From: Turbatrix aceti
Lineage: Eukaryota > Nematoda > Chromadorea > Rhabditida > Panagrolaimidae
DNA length: 64,000 nucleotides
Assembly: GCA_963969345.1 (NCBI GenBank)
Contig: OZ017767.1
Location: forward strand, 620,001-684,000
Reading direction: 5' to 3'
Under the pieces are notes generated by a model. It was not told where the DNA came from and did not search any database. It worked only from the letters and a program-made list of their open reading frames with translations. Below are positions 36,150 to 49,222 of the stretch, piece after piece (position 1 is the stretch's first letter; every line of letters begins with the position of its first letter). Both the position numbers and the translations under genes were made by a program.

Positions 36150-36278
36150 TGGTAATTGGCACCTTGTGATACTGGATTTTTTTCTTAAAGTTTTATTTTG
36201 ATAAAAAAATGTAGTTAACAGTCTTGAGCAAAAAAAGCTTTAGGACGAAAATTTTGCATCACAAGGTGCCAATTACCA
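36150..36278. repeat. Perfect 21-bp inverted repeat (small MITE-like element)
   Basis: Bases 36150-36170 (beginning TGGTAATTGGCACC) are the exact reverse complement of 36258-36278. The interior is 87 nt of AT-rich DNA. A perfect 21-bp match by chance in this composition is unlikely. The 129-bp span fits a tiny terminal-inverted-repeat element. No target duplication is clear. Confidence 0.6.
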
Positions 36279-38481
36279 AGTTTCCTAACCACACTATAAT
36301 AATAGTAAGTTATCGTCACCCAAAAATATTTTCAAAAAAAAACCTTATTGTCCAGCTTTCCTAACTTACACGAGTTGAAAATTCGCACCTAAATTGCGAA
36401 AATAATTTTGTATTTAGGCATTTTTGAAAAAGAATTCTAAAAGTGCATTTAGGGTAAATTTACAAAAAAACGTTACGGTAAATTTAGTTCGTTTTTTACG
36501 GATAAACAAACAATCATAAAAAATTATTCATAAAAAATTTTGGTCCGTTGTTCCAATGCTTTGAAAAACTCCATCTTCTATCGTTTTTGAACCCAAAGGT
36601 TTTCATTTTTTCGTGGCGAAGGAAAAGCGATCGTAATTTTTTATTTTGCTCAATGAATTCAATTGAGGTGATTTTTGCCGCTCAAGTTATATCTTGTTTA
36701 TTCACTATTTTATGTATTAAACTCCACCAAAAAAATAAAGAGGCCATTTTGTCGTTAAGCTAAGTACTGTCTTAAACTTTTTTTATGATTTTGCTTTCTA
36801 TTTTAAAATTTGCGAAAAAACTTCGGCTTATGGTAACTATTAAAAAAAAATTTTAAATCAAAATTGTGTTATCAAAATTAACGAAAACGGGGGAAAAGGT
36901 ACATTGAAGCATAAATCAAACAATTAACACGCTCACAGTACACATCTAACAAAAAAACAACAGCAAGAACAAAAAATATGTAATCCAGCTTGCACCTATT
37001 TCCACAGTGATCAATATCTCTTCTTCTGTGTCCCGAGGCTCGGGTGGACGGCAGAGCAGGGTAGGGCAATTAACTCACGTCTTGCCTCAATCAAAGGGGA
37101 CTTGAGGAAGAAAAAAATTTGTCAAAATCATAAAAACAGATCGACAACACGGCAGTAGTTGTAGTAGACGACTACTAAGTCGTCAACCCAGAGGGGGGGG
37201 ATCGGATATCATCCAATTGCCTGACTAATCCCTTTTGCTACGCACACGGGCACAAAAAGTGTTTGAATGGATCGCGGTCTGATGTGAGTTTTTTGCTCGC
37301 TTCTACAGAAAGACATGTGTTTCCTAACTACTACCTAACTATCGGCGCTGTGTCTTTTCACGGACGAGCCGGGGAAAAGCCAGGAGCTGGGATTAGGCCT
37401 GGGAGAGGAAAGTTTGTCGGCTTTGTCACAAATTTGCCAAGTGGTAAGTTATGCGGTGTAGTCCAGTCCAGAAGACCTCAATCACGTCAACAAATGCGAC
37501 AGCGCTTGGCAAAGTTAAGTCAGAGCAAGGAAAAAAATTAATTTGTGCGTGCGAATCTTTTTGCAATCACAATTTGTCAAAGCGAGAGCGGATAAGCGTG
37601 CGGGGCAGGGTGAGGATGAATGAGCGCTGTTCGGGATAGCTCACTGGTATCTTCGATCGAAAACAAAAAAATATGGCAAAAAAACATTTTTTATGGGTAA
37701 AATGTTTTTGTAAAAAAAACATTTTTTGTGCAGCAGGAAAATGGTTGTTCCTTTGAAGCCCTGTAATTCGGCACAAATAAAAGCTTTTTGAAGGATTTGG
37801 GTCATCAATTTTTTTGTTGTTGTTTCAACTACTTGTTAGCTAGCTGCGCTCTGCTTTTTGGCACTTTTGTCTTTACAAAGCTGTTTTTGATGTCCGTGAG
37901 AGATAACTTTGATGTTCTTGTGGACGTTATCGGGGGTAAAAATATAGTTGGCACTAACAGGAAATGCAAATGCGGAAGTATTCATGATTTTTGGAATTTA
38001 AAAAAAACGATCCTTGTTTCGGACGCAAAATTTAATTTCATCAAAAACTAAAGAAGTGCACCTAAAAAGGTGAAAACTTGAAATTGCACCTCTGATTTTG
38101 CCCAGATTCTGTAAAAAGGGTTTTTTGACAAAAACCGTAACAAAAAGGAGAATATGCGCAAATTCCAAAATGCAAACAAAAAAATTCCTTGATCTCAGTT
38201 TTCCAAATTATCTGCCAATTTTATTCTGCATTACAAAAATTGTTCAACATAAACATAGAATAATCATCAAATACACATTTTGAAAAAAAATTACGTTTTA
38301 TCACAAATACACATTTTTAGAGATGATAAAAAAGAAAGTTGTAATACTTTTAATTGACCCCGAAAAATTGCTCGTTCAAAAAACAGAAAAAAAATATGAG
38401 GAATCAAGCTAGAGTTGTCCCGTTTGATCTGGGCTGTGGACGCATGCGTCAACGCTGAAGACGACCTTCTCTGTGTCGCAG
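36279..38481. other. Intergenic region, no supported gene
   Basis: Short frames at 36548-36763, 37263-37541 and 37788-38051 on the plus strand lack splice context and domains. A GGGGGGG run is near 37193. This is the 3' flank of the small minus-strand gene that follows. Confidence 0.4.
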
Positions 38482-39389
38482 TTAAAGCTCAGTATCAGAT
38501 CTTGTGTCGTCGTGTCCGTGAGTGGAAGAAGACGTTTTGGCAGTCTTGGAAGCCGGCGAAGAAGACAAGGCAGCAACAGGGAGTGCGCGTTTGGCACCCC
38601 GGACCCGAGAAGTGATCGGGGTAAGATGGCCGTTGTAATCAGTCGAGGGAGGTGTCGGAGTGGTCGGAGGAGAAGGCGTAGACGACGCGATGCGGCGCGT
38701 CATTGCATCGCGTAGTTGACGGCGCCGGGGTCGAACCTAAAGGAAAAACAAATAAAAAATATTTTTTTATCTATAAAAACGTTCATTTTGACTTCAAATT
38801 TCTTGATCAAGACAAAGTGAGGTGTTTCCTCTGCAAAATCCCAAAAATGAAATTTGTAGGTTTTTATAAAATCAGACGGTATTTTCAAGGTGACAACATT
38901 CTATGTTCTCTGCCAAAATTTTGTCACATTCATTTTGCATTTTGGACGACACCAATGTTTTTTCTCAACGCTAAACTCATAAATTACAAAATGATTGTCC
39001 AAACGATGCTTTGCAATTGCGTTTTTTTTTTAAATTAAACCCATGCAACAAAAACGTTTGATTTTACCCTTAAAAACCCTTCAGAACAGTTTTTTGCCTC
39101 CCATTCGTTCCGATCGTTGTTCCAAAAACCAGCACCCATTTTTTTCAACAACCCGAACCGAACTCACGCATTTAGGTGCCCAGAGAATTTTGTTATAACC
39201 CGGAGGATGGCGACGCCTGGAGCACGGCGAAGGCGTTCGGAGACGCGACTCGTCGTTGTCGCTGGAAGCAGCAGTACTCTCATTGGCAGCCGGATGGCCA
39301 TGACCAGTGGAGGAGGACGAAGACGAAGAAGATGCATTGTTGTCGTACGCAGACGACGCGTGAGACGATGTCGTCGTAGAAACAGTCAT
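38482..39389 (-). CDS. Small Ser/Thr/Pro-rich basic protein, unknown
   Basis: Two exons (39389-39168 and 38736-38482) join in phase 0 to give 158 aa. A TTTTTTTCAG acceptor about 20 bases before ATG 39389, with no plausible exon upstream, suggests SL trans-splicing. The N-terminal half is a Ser-rich low-complexity tract followed by SRLRTPSPCSRRRHPPGYNK. The second exon opens VRPRRRQLRDAMTRR and continues with Pro/Thr-rich sequence (STPSPPTTPTPPSTDY) and a basic TSRVRGAKRALP motif. Proline-directed TP/SP sites, basic patches and lack of hydrophobic segments suggest an intrinsically disordered, possibly nuclear, phosphoprotein. The splice and strand choice rest on the consensus signals and coding-like codon use; the opposite strand also has open frames. 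No family recognised. Confidence 0.55.
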
Positions 39390-40291
39390 GCTGGCGCTAG
39401 ACAAACTGCCTGAAAAAAAATCTCAACACAACATTGACAAATCGCAGAACGAATAGAAAAAAATAACGAACACGACGAATAAAAATGGCATACAAATTGT
39501 GCCACAAAAAAAATTGACGGAAAAGTGCGTTTTTTACGGCGCATGCTGACATTGCGAGGACAATAAAATCAAGAAAAGGGAAAATTAGGGACGAGACCGG
39601 ATGGATGGCACATGGGGTTAACAAGCAAGCACCAAGCTACATAAATAGCTAGCAAACATAAACCCTAGTGCAAACAGAAAAAAAGTTCAAGCGGACTCGG
39701 CTCGTTAAAAAAAATGAACAATCGCGAGAAAACCGCTGGGCAAGAGGAGCGCGACGCCGCAACGATGATGACACGAAGACTGGCCACAATGAAAGACGCC
39801 AAACCAAATCCAATCCACTCCGCATATAAAAAATCGGGTGCACAAGACATTGCGCGCAGGATGCGAGCATGAATGCAGGCAAGCGTGTCGCTCGTTAATC
39901 GATGCTGCCTGCGACAGCCAGCCAGCAACGAGCGAGCAACCATCCATCCATCGTTTTTCAATAGAGAAAGGAGAAAAGAGAAGGAGAAGGCGTGTGGGGT
40001 TTTTTGTTGCACATTGGACAACAAAACAACTTGGTAGTGGTATTATCTGTCCTCCGAAAAAATTCATTTAAAAAAAACACGAAATTCTTTCATCTACTCC
40101 CTTCATTGTTGTTATTTTTGCCGTAATTGTTTATAATCTACGATTTTGACCATTCTACTACGATTTTTGACTGTCCAGCGGACTGTTTTTCCCTGCCAAG
40201 CTTATCAGAAGCGCATGCTTTTTTGATGCGTCACCGCCACCACTGCTGATATTTCTCAAGATTCGACACTGCTAGCTAGTTTGCTGCCAGC
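39390..40291. promoter_or_regulatory. Divergent promoter region for the small basic protein and HEATR5
   Basis: About 0.9 kb separates two divergent starts. The 39408-39420 T-run and CAG (minus strand) is the likely trans-splice acceptor of the upstream gene. No other element is recognisable. Confidence 0.4.
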
Positions 40292-43200
40292 ATGGAGCTG
40301 TCAAACAGCCTACTACTTAACGAAGAAGCCCTTCGGCAATGCGCCGATCCAATGAAGCCGTTGTTCATCTACGAATGGCTTCGCTACCTTGATCGCATCC
40401 TGCCCGCGACTCAAAAAGTGAGTTTTCAACGTTCATTTACGTCATTTTTCCCCCGTTAAAGTGTCCTTTTCCACTTCAAAACCCTCAAAGCATGATCGTA
40501 ACAAACATGCTTTCACGCAACGAAAAATATTTTTAGCAAAAATCGTTTGATTTGACCGATTTACGACTATTAAAATGCGCCGTTTTTTAACGCTTCATTG
40601 GACACTCAAAAAACAATGGATTTATTCCCTGAGCAGACAAATGCGCCATCTGGAGCATTTTTTAATGAAGAATCCATAAAAAAATATTGAAAATACGATT
40701 TTTATTCCGATTTACGGTTCTTTTTTTTACTTTTTTACGGATTGTCTATAAAAAAATACTCCAGCTGGTGCGCTTGGTATTAAAGTCGTATTTGAGTTAT
40801 GACGAATGGTGCCAAACAAGCCGGGTATGATAAATAGGCACACCAAAGCCCTGAAAATAAACTTTTTTTTGGGCTGAAAAGCAGGGAAAACCGTCGAAAA
40901 AGAACAAAAGCGAGCAAGTTATGATTTACGATGATCGATAGAGCGCATCTCGAAGGGAAAATTTTGGATGCAGGTTTACGACTGATTATGATCGTAATTC
41001 GGTCAGATCTTCCGTTTTTTTTTTCTTTTGAAGATATTTGTTACGATAAGAACTGTTTTACTGTAGTTTTAAGCCTGAATTCATGTTTTATTACTTTTTT
41101 CTGTTTTTCTGTTTTGGCCCAAAGCCAAGCATCAGCTGTTAATAATAATCATAACCATTTTTTTTTCATTGAAGAGTGACATCAAATCATGTCAACAAAA
41201 ACTCGTCGAACAACTGACATCACGCATTGCCACGGGTCCAGGTCCACCGACGCGTCGCTTGCTCGCTCGTTGTCTCGCTCAGGTTTTTACGATAGCTGAT
41301 GCATACGATCTCTTTCAAACCATCAATACGTGTAACGATACGTTCAAGGCAAAGGATGATTCTACGGTTCAACTGCCTGTCAAACTGTGAGTCATTTATA
41401 CCTGCACAGGTCTCAGGCGGCCAGGAGTTTTATTACCCTGTTTATGCAATTTACGCACTTCAGAACCGCGCTGACTGTCCTCGGATCAATGTACGAGTCT
41501 CTGGGCCGAATGGTTGGGCGATCATACGAGGAATCCTTTCAACTCCTCATCAAATGGCTAAAATCAGCAGAGTCATCGAGTCGGGCAGAAATCCTGCTAA
41601 CACTGTCGAAGATGATCCATGGCCTGGGATCGGCGGCTTTTTCGATACACAAGGATCTCTTCAAACTCCTCAGCAAGACTTATCTCACTGACAGAATTCT
41701 GAGTGTCAGGGCCGCTGCTGCTACGGTATGTTAAGAAAAAAAGTGTTTACTTCAAAAAAAATGTGAGAGCTACCGTATCCTCTTACAGTGCCTTCACGAC
41801 CTCGTCTCCCAACCCGGAAGTCCGGTACTCGCTAACGATCTCGATGCGATCTCCACGCTCTGTCTCAAATCGCTCGAGGGCGCCAACTACGAAGTTCGGA
41901 TGATAGTCGCGAAGATCTTTGCCCGTCTCGCCACCGCTGAATCCCAATCCTCGGATTCCGGCATTGGGGGCTCTTCCTTGGTCGGATCATCCTCATCCGG
42001 TGCTTCACCTGCAACCGTCAAGATGAACACCGTCGAAGACGTCTTTTCTTGCCTCGCTGCCGGCTTTCTGCGCGGTGGAATTGCTGGATTTCTGAAATCC
42101 TCAACCACGAATACCGCAGTCGCAGGCGGAAGCCAGGAAGTCCGGGTCGGTGTTGCCTATGCCTACGTCGAGGTTATTCGTCAGCTGAAGCCCTCCTGGC
42201 TGGAGAAGAACCTCTCCATGGTGCTGCGACACCTGCTGGACCTGACTTCACGGGCCGGGCCCCTGGCTTTCACTAAGAATCCCGTGCAGGTGGCTGAGGT
42301 GGTCCACATGCGCCGGTGCGTCAACTACATTCTCCGAAAAACCGTCGGCGACCTGCTGTCCGAATCCATCCAAATATCGGCCTGCAAGTTGCTCGGGGAG
42401 ATGATCACCGAATACGTCGCGGGATACGATATCGCCGTCGATGGAGGCGCCGCGGACGGTGATCCGGCAAGTGGAGGCGTCGGGGATTCACCGGTTGTCG
42501 ATGCCGGGGCTCATGCATCCGCTCTGGCTTCAACTGTGGCTTTGATGGAGGTTTGTGAACTTTTTATTTAAAATTTAGCATTTTTTGATTTTCTGTAATT
42601 CAGATCGGCGCCCTGGTCTGCCAAGTCGGAACCGCGGTTACCCCACTTTTTGTCGAGGCATCCGGCATCATGGAACCTGTCTTTGCGTGTCTACAACACC
42701 CAGTATCCTCCACACGGCTGGCCGCTGCGTGGTGTTTACGCTGCGTGACCTTTGCCGTCACTTCGCAGCGCACGCCCCTCGTCGATCGCTGCATCAACCG
42801 TCTCTCCCGCCTCGAGCACCTCAAAAAGTCTCCCGAAGCCATCGCGGGCTACGCGTACGCCCTTGCCGCCCTCCTGGCCGGCGCGTCCGACTGTCAAATG
42901 GGAATACCGTTTGCCAAGTCTAAACAGGTCTTCGCCATCGCGGAAGACATGATCAAGACGGCATCACAGACCTGCAAGCTCGCGCTCCAGAAAGTCAAGG
43001 CCGGATGGCTGCTGATTACCGCTGTAATCGCGATGGGCACGCCTTTTATTCGGCACAACGTCTCGCGTCTCCTTCTCCTCTGGAAATACGCGTTTCCGAG
43101 ATCCATAGACGAGGCAAAGGCTGAAAAAGGTCGCGGAGACATTTTTACCTGGCAATGCACGCTGGAGGCTCGAGCTGGGGCTCTTGCTTCGATGGAAGCG

Positions 43201-46200
43201 TTTCTACTGCAGTGCCCGGATCTCTCGGACGATAATTTGTTGAAGAAGATCGTTCAACCGCTTGAAACGAGTCTGACGACGATGGCGTTGTGAGTTTTGT
43301 GCTGGGAAGGGTAAAATTAGCCTACTTTGTCAAAATTAAAGAAAAACACAATTTTGGGGTAAATGAGGTGCAAAACAGGGTAAAAAAGTGACTAAACTGG
43401 TGAAAACGTAAAAATCGGTTTGTCTTGAATCGATTTTGCAATTTTCGTGCCAGGATTTTTAAAAAACTACAAAAGTGTTATTTTTGTATTTTTTTTAGCA
43501 TTTGCGATCAAATATTTTCAGTGTCGGCGACCTCCTTTTCACGCATGGAATCCAACTTCGTCACCCGATCTACACATTCCGCGTTCGGCTCTACAGCCTT
43601 CTCTCCCACATCAACATTTCCTACATCGAGCACATGCTGAGTCCTCTGCTCCGCGAGGTCGTTGCCGATATCACGCTTTCTGACAACAGCACGGCAGCAA
43701 CGACGTCTTCGCTGACGTCAAAGTTGTGCGCGTCGTTTGAGGGAGTTTTTCTCGACGGATGGGTGAGAAATACGGCACAGGCAGATTTGGAAGAAAAACT
43801 CCATCTCGGGCATCTTTCCTCCGAGCTGACGATCGAGAACGACGTCCTCTCGCTGGTCAACGCTTCGCTCGACGATGAATTGACGATTGCGCCCGTACCG
43901 GTCCACGTCGCTGCCATCGACGCGGCAATCGCGACTTTCGGCCGGATTTATCCCCTCGCGCCGACCAAGCACAAGATCCAGCTGACGAACCACTTTGTAG
44001 CCTCGCTGAAGAATGTCAAGAACGTCAATCGCCTTCATGCCATCCAGGCGAACGTCCTGACCGCCATGCTGTGTGCCTGGAAGCCGCCGACCAACGGCAG
44101 GAAGGCGGTCATCGAGGACGACCTCCAGCAGGCCTCTGTCGCCCTCATCCTGCCCTACGTCAACGCAGACAAGGTCCTCATCAAGTGCGTCGCCATTGAA
44201 GCCCTCGGGCACCTGGCGCACGCCGTCGGTGAGCCCCAGTTCGTCGCGGGCAACGCTCAGCTCTGCTTCGACCGTCTCCGGACCATTCGGGACGAAAAAT
44301 CGAGAACTGGCTTCTGCCTGGCTCTGGGGTGTCTGCACAGACACGTGGGGTCCCTCGGCTCGGGACAGCACCTCAACACGTCGGTCTCCATCATCCTGGC
44401 CCTCGCGCAGGACAACTCGTCCCCGGTCGTCCAGGCGTGGGCGATACTCTCGCTTTCGCTCATCGCGACGACGGGGGGAGGCATGTTTCGGGGCTACGTC
44501 GAGCCCTCGCTCTCCCTCTGCCTCAGACTGCTCCTCAACACGCCGTCTACGAATACAGAAATCATCCTTTGCGTCGGGAAACTCGTCAACGCGCTGATTA
44601 CGTCCGTTGGACCAGAGCTTCAGACGGCGACCGGCGGAATGGATAGCATGAGGTCTTCGTTTCTCACTGCGAGTTCAATGCTCTTCGAGCATTCGAATTC
44701 ACAGGTCAAGGCTGAAGCCATCGCATCCTGGCAACAACTGCACCTATTTACTCCGAGGCACGTCGAGTTGGATCGACTCGTTACGAATATTTGTGTGAGT
44801 TTGATAAAATGGGAAAGTTAGATTAATGGAAATTTTTTTGGGTTTAACGCTAAAAATTTTTGTTTCTTTTTAAATGGAACCTAAAAACAACATGTTCTGA
44901 ACTATTTGTAACTCAAACTCGTTTACGAAAATTGAAAATTCAAAGGTAAAAATTGTCGTGTCAAAACCAGTACTTTTCTTTCCGAGTCCAAAAATTACTC
45001 TGAAATCTGAAATTACGTTTTTCTGTTGTTTTTTTTCATTTTCTTATCCATTTTTTCAGCATCTCCTAAAAAACGAGCACCTGATCCTCAGAAAAGCCGC
45101 TGTATCCTGTCTTCGACAACTCCTCCAACGCGAGGTCAAAGAAGTTCGCGAACATGCGCAGACGCTCATTCCCATCGGTATCATGGAGCACTCCAAAGCC
45201 CTTCGCTGCCCTCTCCCCGAAACTGGTCTCGAAGGAGCCCTCTTCGAAATGCTTGACGTTGAGACGGATTTTGAACTCCGGCAACACATCAAAGAGGCCC
45301 TCAACTTCCTCGTCCAGGCGACATCCGGTGAGTTGCTTTCCCACTGGCTGACCATGTGCAAGGACATCCTCGCGTCAACTTCGCTGTCCACGAGCGAAAA
45401 CATGGTCAAGTCAACGCTGGTCATCGGGGCGACCGAAAAACCGGATGATGATGCCGCCGACGACGAAGACACTCTCGCCTCCGGTGCTGCGATCGCCGAT
45501 CAACGTGCCCGGGACAAGATTCAGCCCAGATGGCCGACCCGGGTTTTTGCCTTCGACATTGTTCGTCGCCTCATGGGGGTCTGCGATACAGAACGCGCCC
45601 AGACCGACTTTGCCCTCGCAACCGAGTTGATACAGGTCGGCGGCAGCACGAGTCAACCGGTCGATTACCTAGTGCTGCACATCTCAGATCTCGTCAAGAT
45701 GTCTTTCATGGGAGCTACCAGCGATAACAGTGATCTCAGACTCGCGGGTCTTGCTTGTCTACAGGATGTCATCACTCGGTTTGCTACCGTACCCGATCCT
45801 GGATTTCCGGGTGATGTTATCCTGAAACAATTCCAAGCACAGGTGGGCGCTGCTCTGAGACCGGCATTTGAAGCAGAAACGCCGAGTCACGTAACTGCGG
45901 CTGCCTGCCAGGTTTGCTCGACGTGGATTGGTTCAGGTGAGTTTTTTTGGAGAATTTTTTAACTTTTGAATCGGGATATGCCGAATTTTGTTTGAATATG
46001 ATTTCCGCTATGATTTTGGTTCTTTTTTTTGCATGTTTAATTCCCAAATTCGTGTTTCAGGCGTAGCTCGTGACCTAAACGATCTCCGACGAGTCAACCA
46101 CCTCCTGGTATCATCGCTCAACAAACTGAAGCATGGATCGATCAATACCCAGCTGTACAACGAGAGTGTAGCAACCCTGGAAAAGCTTGCAATCCTCAAA

Positions 46201-48533
46201 GCCTGGGCTGAAGTGTACATTGTCGCGATTGCCGAGCAAAAGAATGCAATCAAGGCTACGACAGCCGAACCCCAACAACAGCAGCTGCCGCCGGATGAGA
46301 GTGCTTCGCCGCCGAGTGAAAATCTCCTCAATCTGGTGAATCCCGAGCTAAACACGCTCGTCGGACATTGGTTGGCTGTTTTACGGGATTCGGCACTCCT
46401 GAGCCTTCCTTCTGAATTCGCATCCCAGCTTCCTGAAAGTGGAGGAGCGTTTTACACTCCGGAAAGCGCAGATGTAAGTTTTATATGTAAAACAATTTTT
46501 TACGATGAAAAAATCATTTTTAGTCCTGCAAGGAATACTACCGTACTTCCTGGCCCCCGATCCTGCTTGCGACGTCTATCTGGCTGAATGTCAACAACTT
46601 CGAATACACCCCGCCTCAGGCAAGCGACGGCACGCCCTCCCCGACCGCCCAGCAAGCCCCGTGGCTCTTTGACACGCGGGAATCCCGATTCGCCCTTCTC
46701 CTCGGCATGGCGTGCGAGGCTCTCTGCTGCTCGTCCCGGAGTTACACGGATTCCGACCGAACCGTCCAACTCTGTCTGTCGACGCTCAAAAACCTCATTG
46801 AGTGCCACTGGGCGCAGCTGGAGCTCATGCGGGATGTACGGGTGGCCGTCGAGATGATGAACGTCCTGCACCGACTCGTCTTGACCCGGGACAACCTTCA
46901 AACCCAACACCTCTGTGCCGATGTCGTGCTGGCAGTCATGACGGCAGCGAGGACCGCGATGAAGACCGTCGGCGTCGAGGATGTCATCAACGGGAACATC
47001 AACCCCGAAACTGCGGTCTATAACGGGTACCCGGGTGGCGAAGGCATCAATGGCTTCGAGCTTCACTCTTCGCTTTCTTTTGCAACGCTTGAAATCGCAC
47101 TCTGCCTACTCGTTCGCCAGATTCCTCAAATCAACTCGGCACTCATGAAATCCAAGTCGTCAGCGCCGCTTCACTTTAGGAAGTATACTCGTCTGCCGTC
47201 TGAGGGATGCGAGCTCGTCAAACTTGGCATCCGGCTACTTACCCAGGTTCCAACGCTCTGCAGCCCGGAGGGAAGCATCGTTGTACTGCCTACGGTACTC
47301 TATCTCATACTGGGCGTGCTCAGGGAATCTTCAAGGGTCGATGTTGATCCCGCGACGGGGGTTGAGATGTCGACTGGACACGTTTCGGGAGCTGCTGCAG
47401 CTGCCATGATTGTAAGTTTTTTTGGAGGGTCGGGCTGGGAGTGAGTTTTATATTTGGGGGGGTGCGGAACGTAGAATTTGTAAAGAAAATTCATTTTAAT
47501 TGCGGTAAAAACAAAAAATTTAGAAACGTTACGCATGATGACCTTTTTTTTATGATTTTATAATTTGAAGTCTAAAATTCGATTTTTATACTCATTTTTC
47601 CTTCAGGCCCTCCGAGAAATCATCCTCGTCTCTCCGGCCCCAGACAGCGAAATCTTCGATTCATGGTCATCTGTTGTGAGGTCCTCTCTCCTCTCGCTGC
47701 TCAACATGGTCGAAGGGGAGTGCCGGGTCGATCGGGCTGTTGTCATGCTTGCGGCTACTGTCGTCACCACCTCCCTGCCCACGACCATCCCCATCGGCGC
47801 GCCTCTCTTCCACAAGCTCTGCCGGCTGCTCAAGAACTGTCTCCTCCACGACGTCGTTGCCATCAGCCTCAAAGCGATCCAGAGCGTCAACAGCATCTTT
47901 GTCAAACGCGAAATCTGTGCTCCCTACATCCGGGAGCTTGGTCCTGTCATTTTCGACATCCTCCGGCCCTACGTGCTTCCCGAGAGCAAAGCGACGTCGC
48001 CGACTGTCGAAACTGACCTGCCAGTGCTGGAATCAATCGGCGAGAGCGAAGCCATCGTCGTCCAAGAAGCAGTCAAGGTCGTGGAATCCGCGCTGAAGGC
48101 TGCGTCCGCAGAGAAGAAGCCTCTCTTCGTCAACCTTCTTCTCCGTTGCCTCGCCCGCTTCCTGGTCAACGATCCCGCCACCGAGCTCGCCGGCCTGCCG
48201 GTCCACATCCGGCGGCTCCACGACTTTGCCTTTGCTCGCGTCAACGCCATCGGCCCGCTCTATCCCGACGCGTTCCGCTCCGTCGTCCAAGCGTGCCCGG
48301 CGATCCGGGTCCGCATCGAGCGAGCGGCTCTCCTGGTCTCCAGGACCCAGACTGCCAGCCAGCAGGCTGCGGCTGCCGCTGCTGCAGCCCAGCAACAGAG
48401 GCTTGCTGCAGCGTCTGCTGCCAGTAGCCACCAGCCAACGATCAAGCTCACCATGAATTTTGCCGCTTTCACGGGTGGTGATGAGGAGAAAGCGACGAAG
48501 CCCGACGACGAAGTGCAGGTACGGCAGGAATGA
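40292..48533 (+). CDS. HEATR5B: HEATR5B / SOAP-1 homologue (HEAT-repeat trafficking protein)
   Basis: Ten exons, all in phase, encode about 2141 aa, close to human HEATR5B: 40292-40417, 41175-41386, 41464-41725, 41789-42550, 42604-43289, 43522-44794, 45060-45936, 46061-46473, 46524-47411 and 47607-48533. The family is an AP-1/clathrin-associated HEAT-repeat scaffold (aftiphilin-p200 complex; C. elegans SOAP-1), acting in trans-Golgi and endosomal sorting and in dynein-linked transport. It is collinear with the family from [16 protein letters not shown], through [45 protein letters not shown] ALRPAF and [11 protein letters not shown], to [25 protein letters not shown] [19 protein letters not shown]. 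It ends in an Ala/Gln-rich tract and [14 protein letters not shown]. Intron 2 (41387-41463) ends at a CTTCAG acceptor; the nearer AG would leave an intron too short and extra residues unlike the family. The gene looks intact. Confidence 0.96.
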
Positions 48534-48950
48534 GAAGGAGGAATGATGGCAGAACTCACGGCTATGTTGTTTATTTTTGGTGAAAAAAGGCGCTCTGGCA
48601 TTTACGCACAATCCGAATGAATGATTGATTCATAATTATGCTTACCACTAAGTTATGTTGCTTATAAATATTATGTTGTCTGCTTTGAATGAAGAATTGG
48701 AGGTGGCTACCATTTGGTTCATCGTGGTGTGACTTCTTTGCCCTGGTAATTTCTCTTTCTCTTTGTGTGACCTATGAAAATTTTGCATTTTTGCTGTTTT
48801 TTTCATGTTGCAAACGTGACTTTTGTATTATATTACAACTGTGTTGCTAAATTTTGATTTCAGTGCACGATGAAATCTTGTGAGTTCATCTATATTTTAT
48901 AGCGTGCCACAAAATTAGCAGTGTTTCATAGGATTTTTTTCCAATTATCT
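48534..48950. other. 3' flank of HEATR5B
   Basis: AT-rich and non-coding. Weak similarity to sequence outside the right inverted-repeat arm may begin near 48905 (CCACAAAATTAG-type words). Confidence 0.35.
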
Positions 48951-49222
48951 ATTCATCTGATTTTGACGAGCTTAAAAAATGATAGACAAGGTGGAAGCGA
49001 GAGTGTCAGGGTCAGCAAGGTGTTGACAGAACGAAGAGGAAGCAGACAACAGCAGAAGCCTCGTACAAAAATCGGCAGCTTTATATTTTTTTAGTTTTTT
49101 TTTCAAAATATCGCAAAAAACATTAAATATTTATTTCATAATTTAATAAATAATCATTTTTCACAACTCGAGCAACAACTGTATGACCTATACAATATTA
49201 GGCATTTATTACGGTACTGTTT
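48951..49222. repeat. Left arm of a large imperfect inverted repeat
   Basis: About 272 bp that match the reverse complement of 50680-50960 at roughly 90% by eye, with small indels. Shared landmarks in order are TTATCTATTCATCTGATTTT, GAGAGTGTCAGGGTCAG, AAAAATCGGCAGCTTTATAT, CATTAAATATTTATTTCATA, CAACAACTGTATGACCTATA and TATTAGGCATTTATTACGG. The partner arm forms the 3'UTR and downstream flank of the poly-cysteine gene. Confidence 0.85.

Noticed and set aside
38700..38745. tRNA-like B-box word (GGTTCGACCCC on the minus strand)
   Set aside because: No A-box, acceptor stem or cloverleaf at the right spacing; the word lies at the start of a coding exon.
41387..41409. 23-nt intron in HEATR5B using the nearer AG
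   Set aside because: Below plausible intron length; using the CTTCAG at 41463 gives a 77-nt intron and restores family-like sequence ([20 protein letters not shown]).
42600..48450. Many long open frames in other frames and on the minus strand across the HEATR5B exons
   Set aside because: GC-rich, codon-biased exons leave shadow frames open; their translations are Arg/Ser-rich and have no homology, while the plus frame aligns along the whole HEATR5 family.
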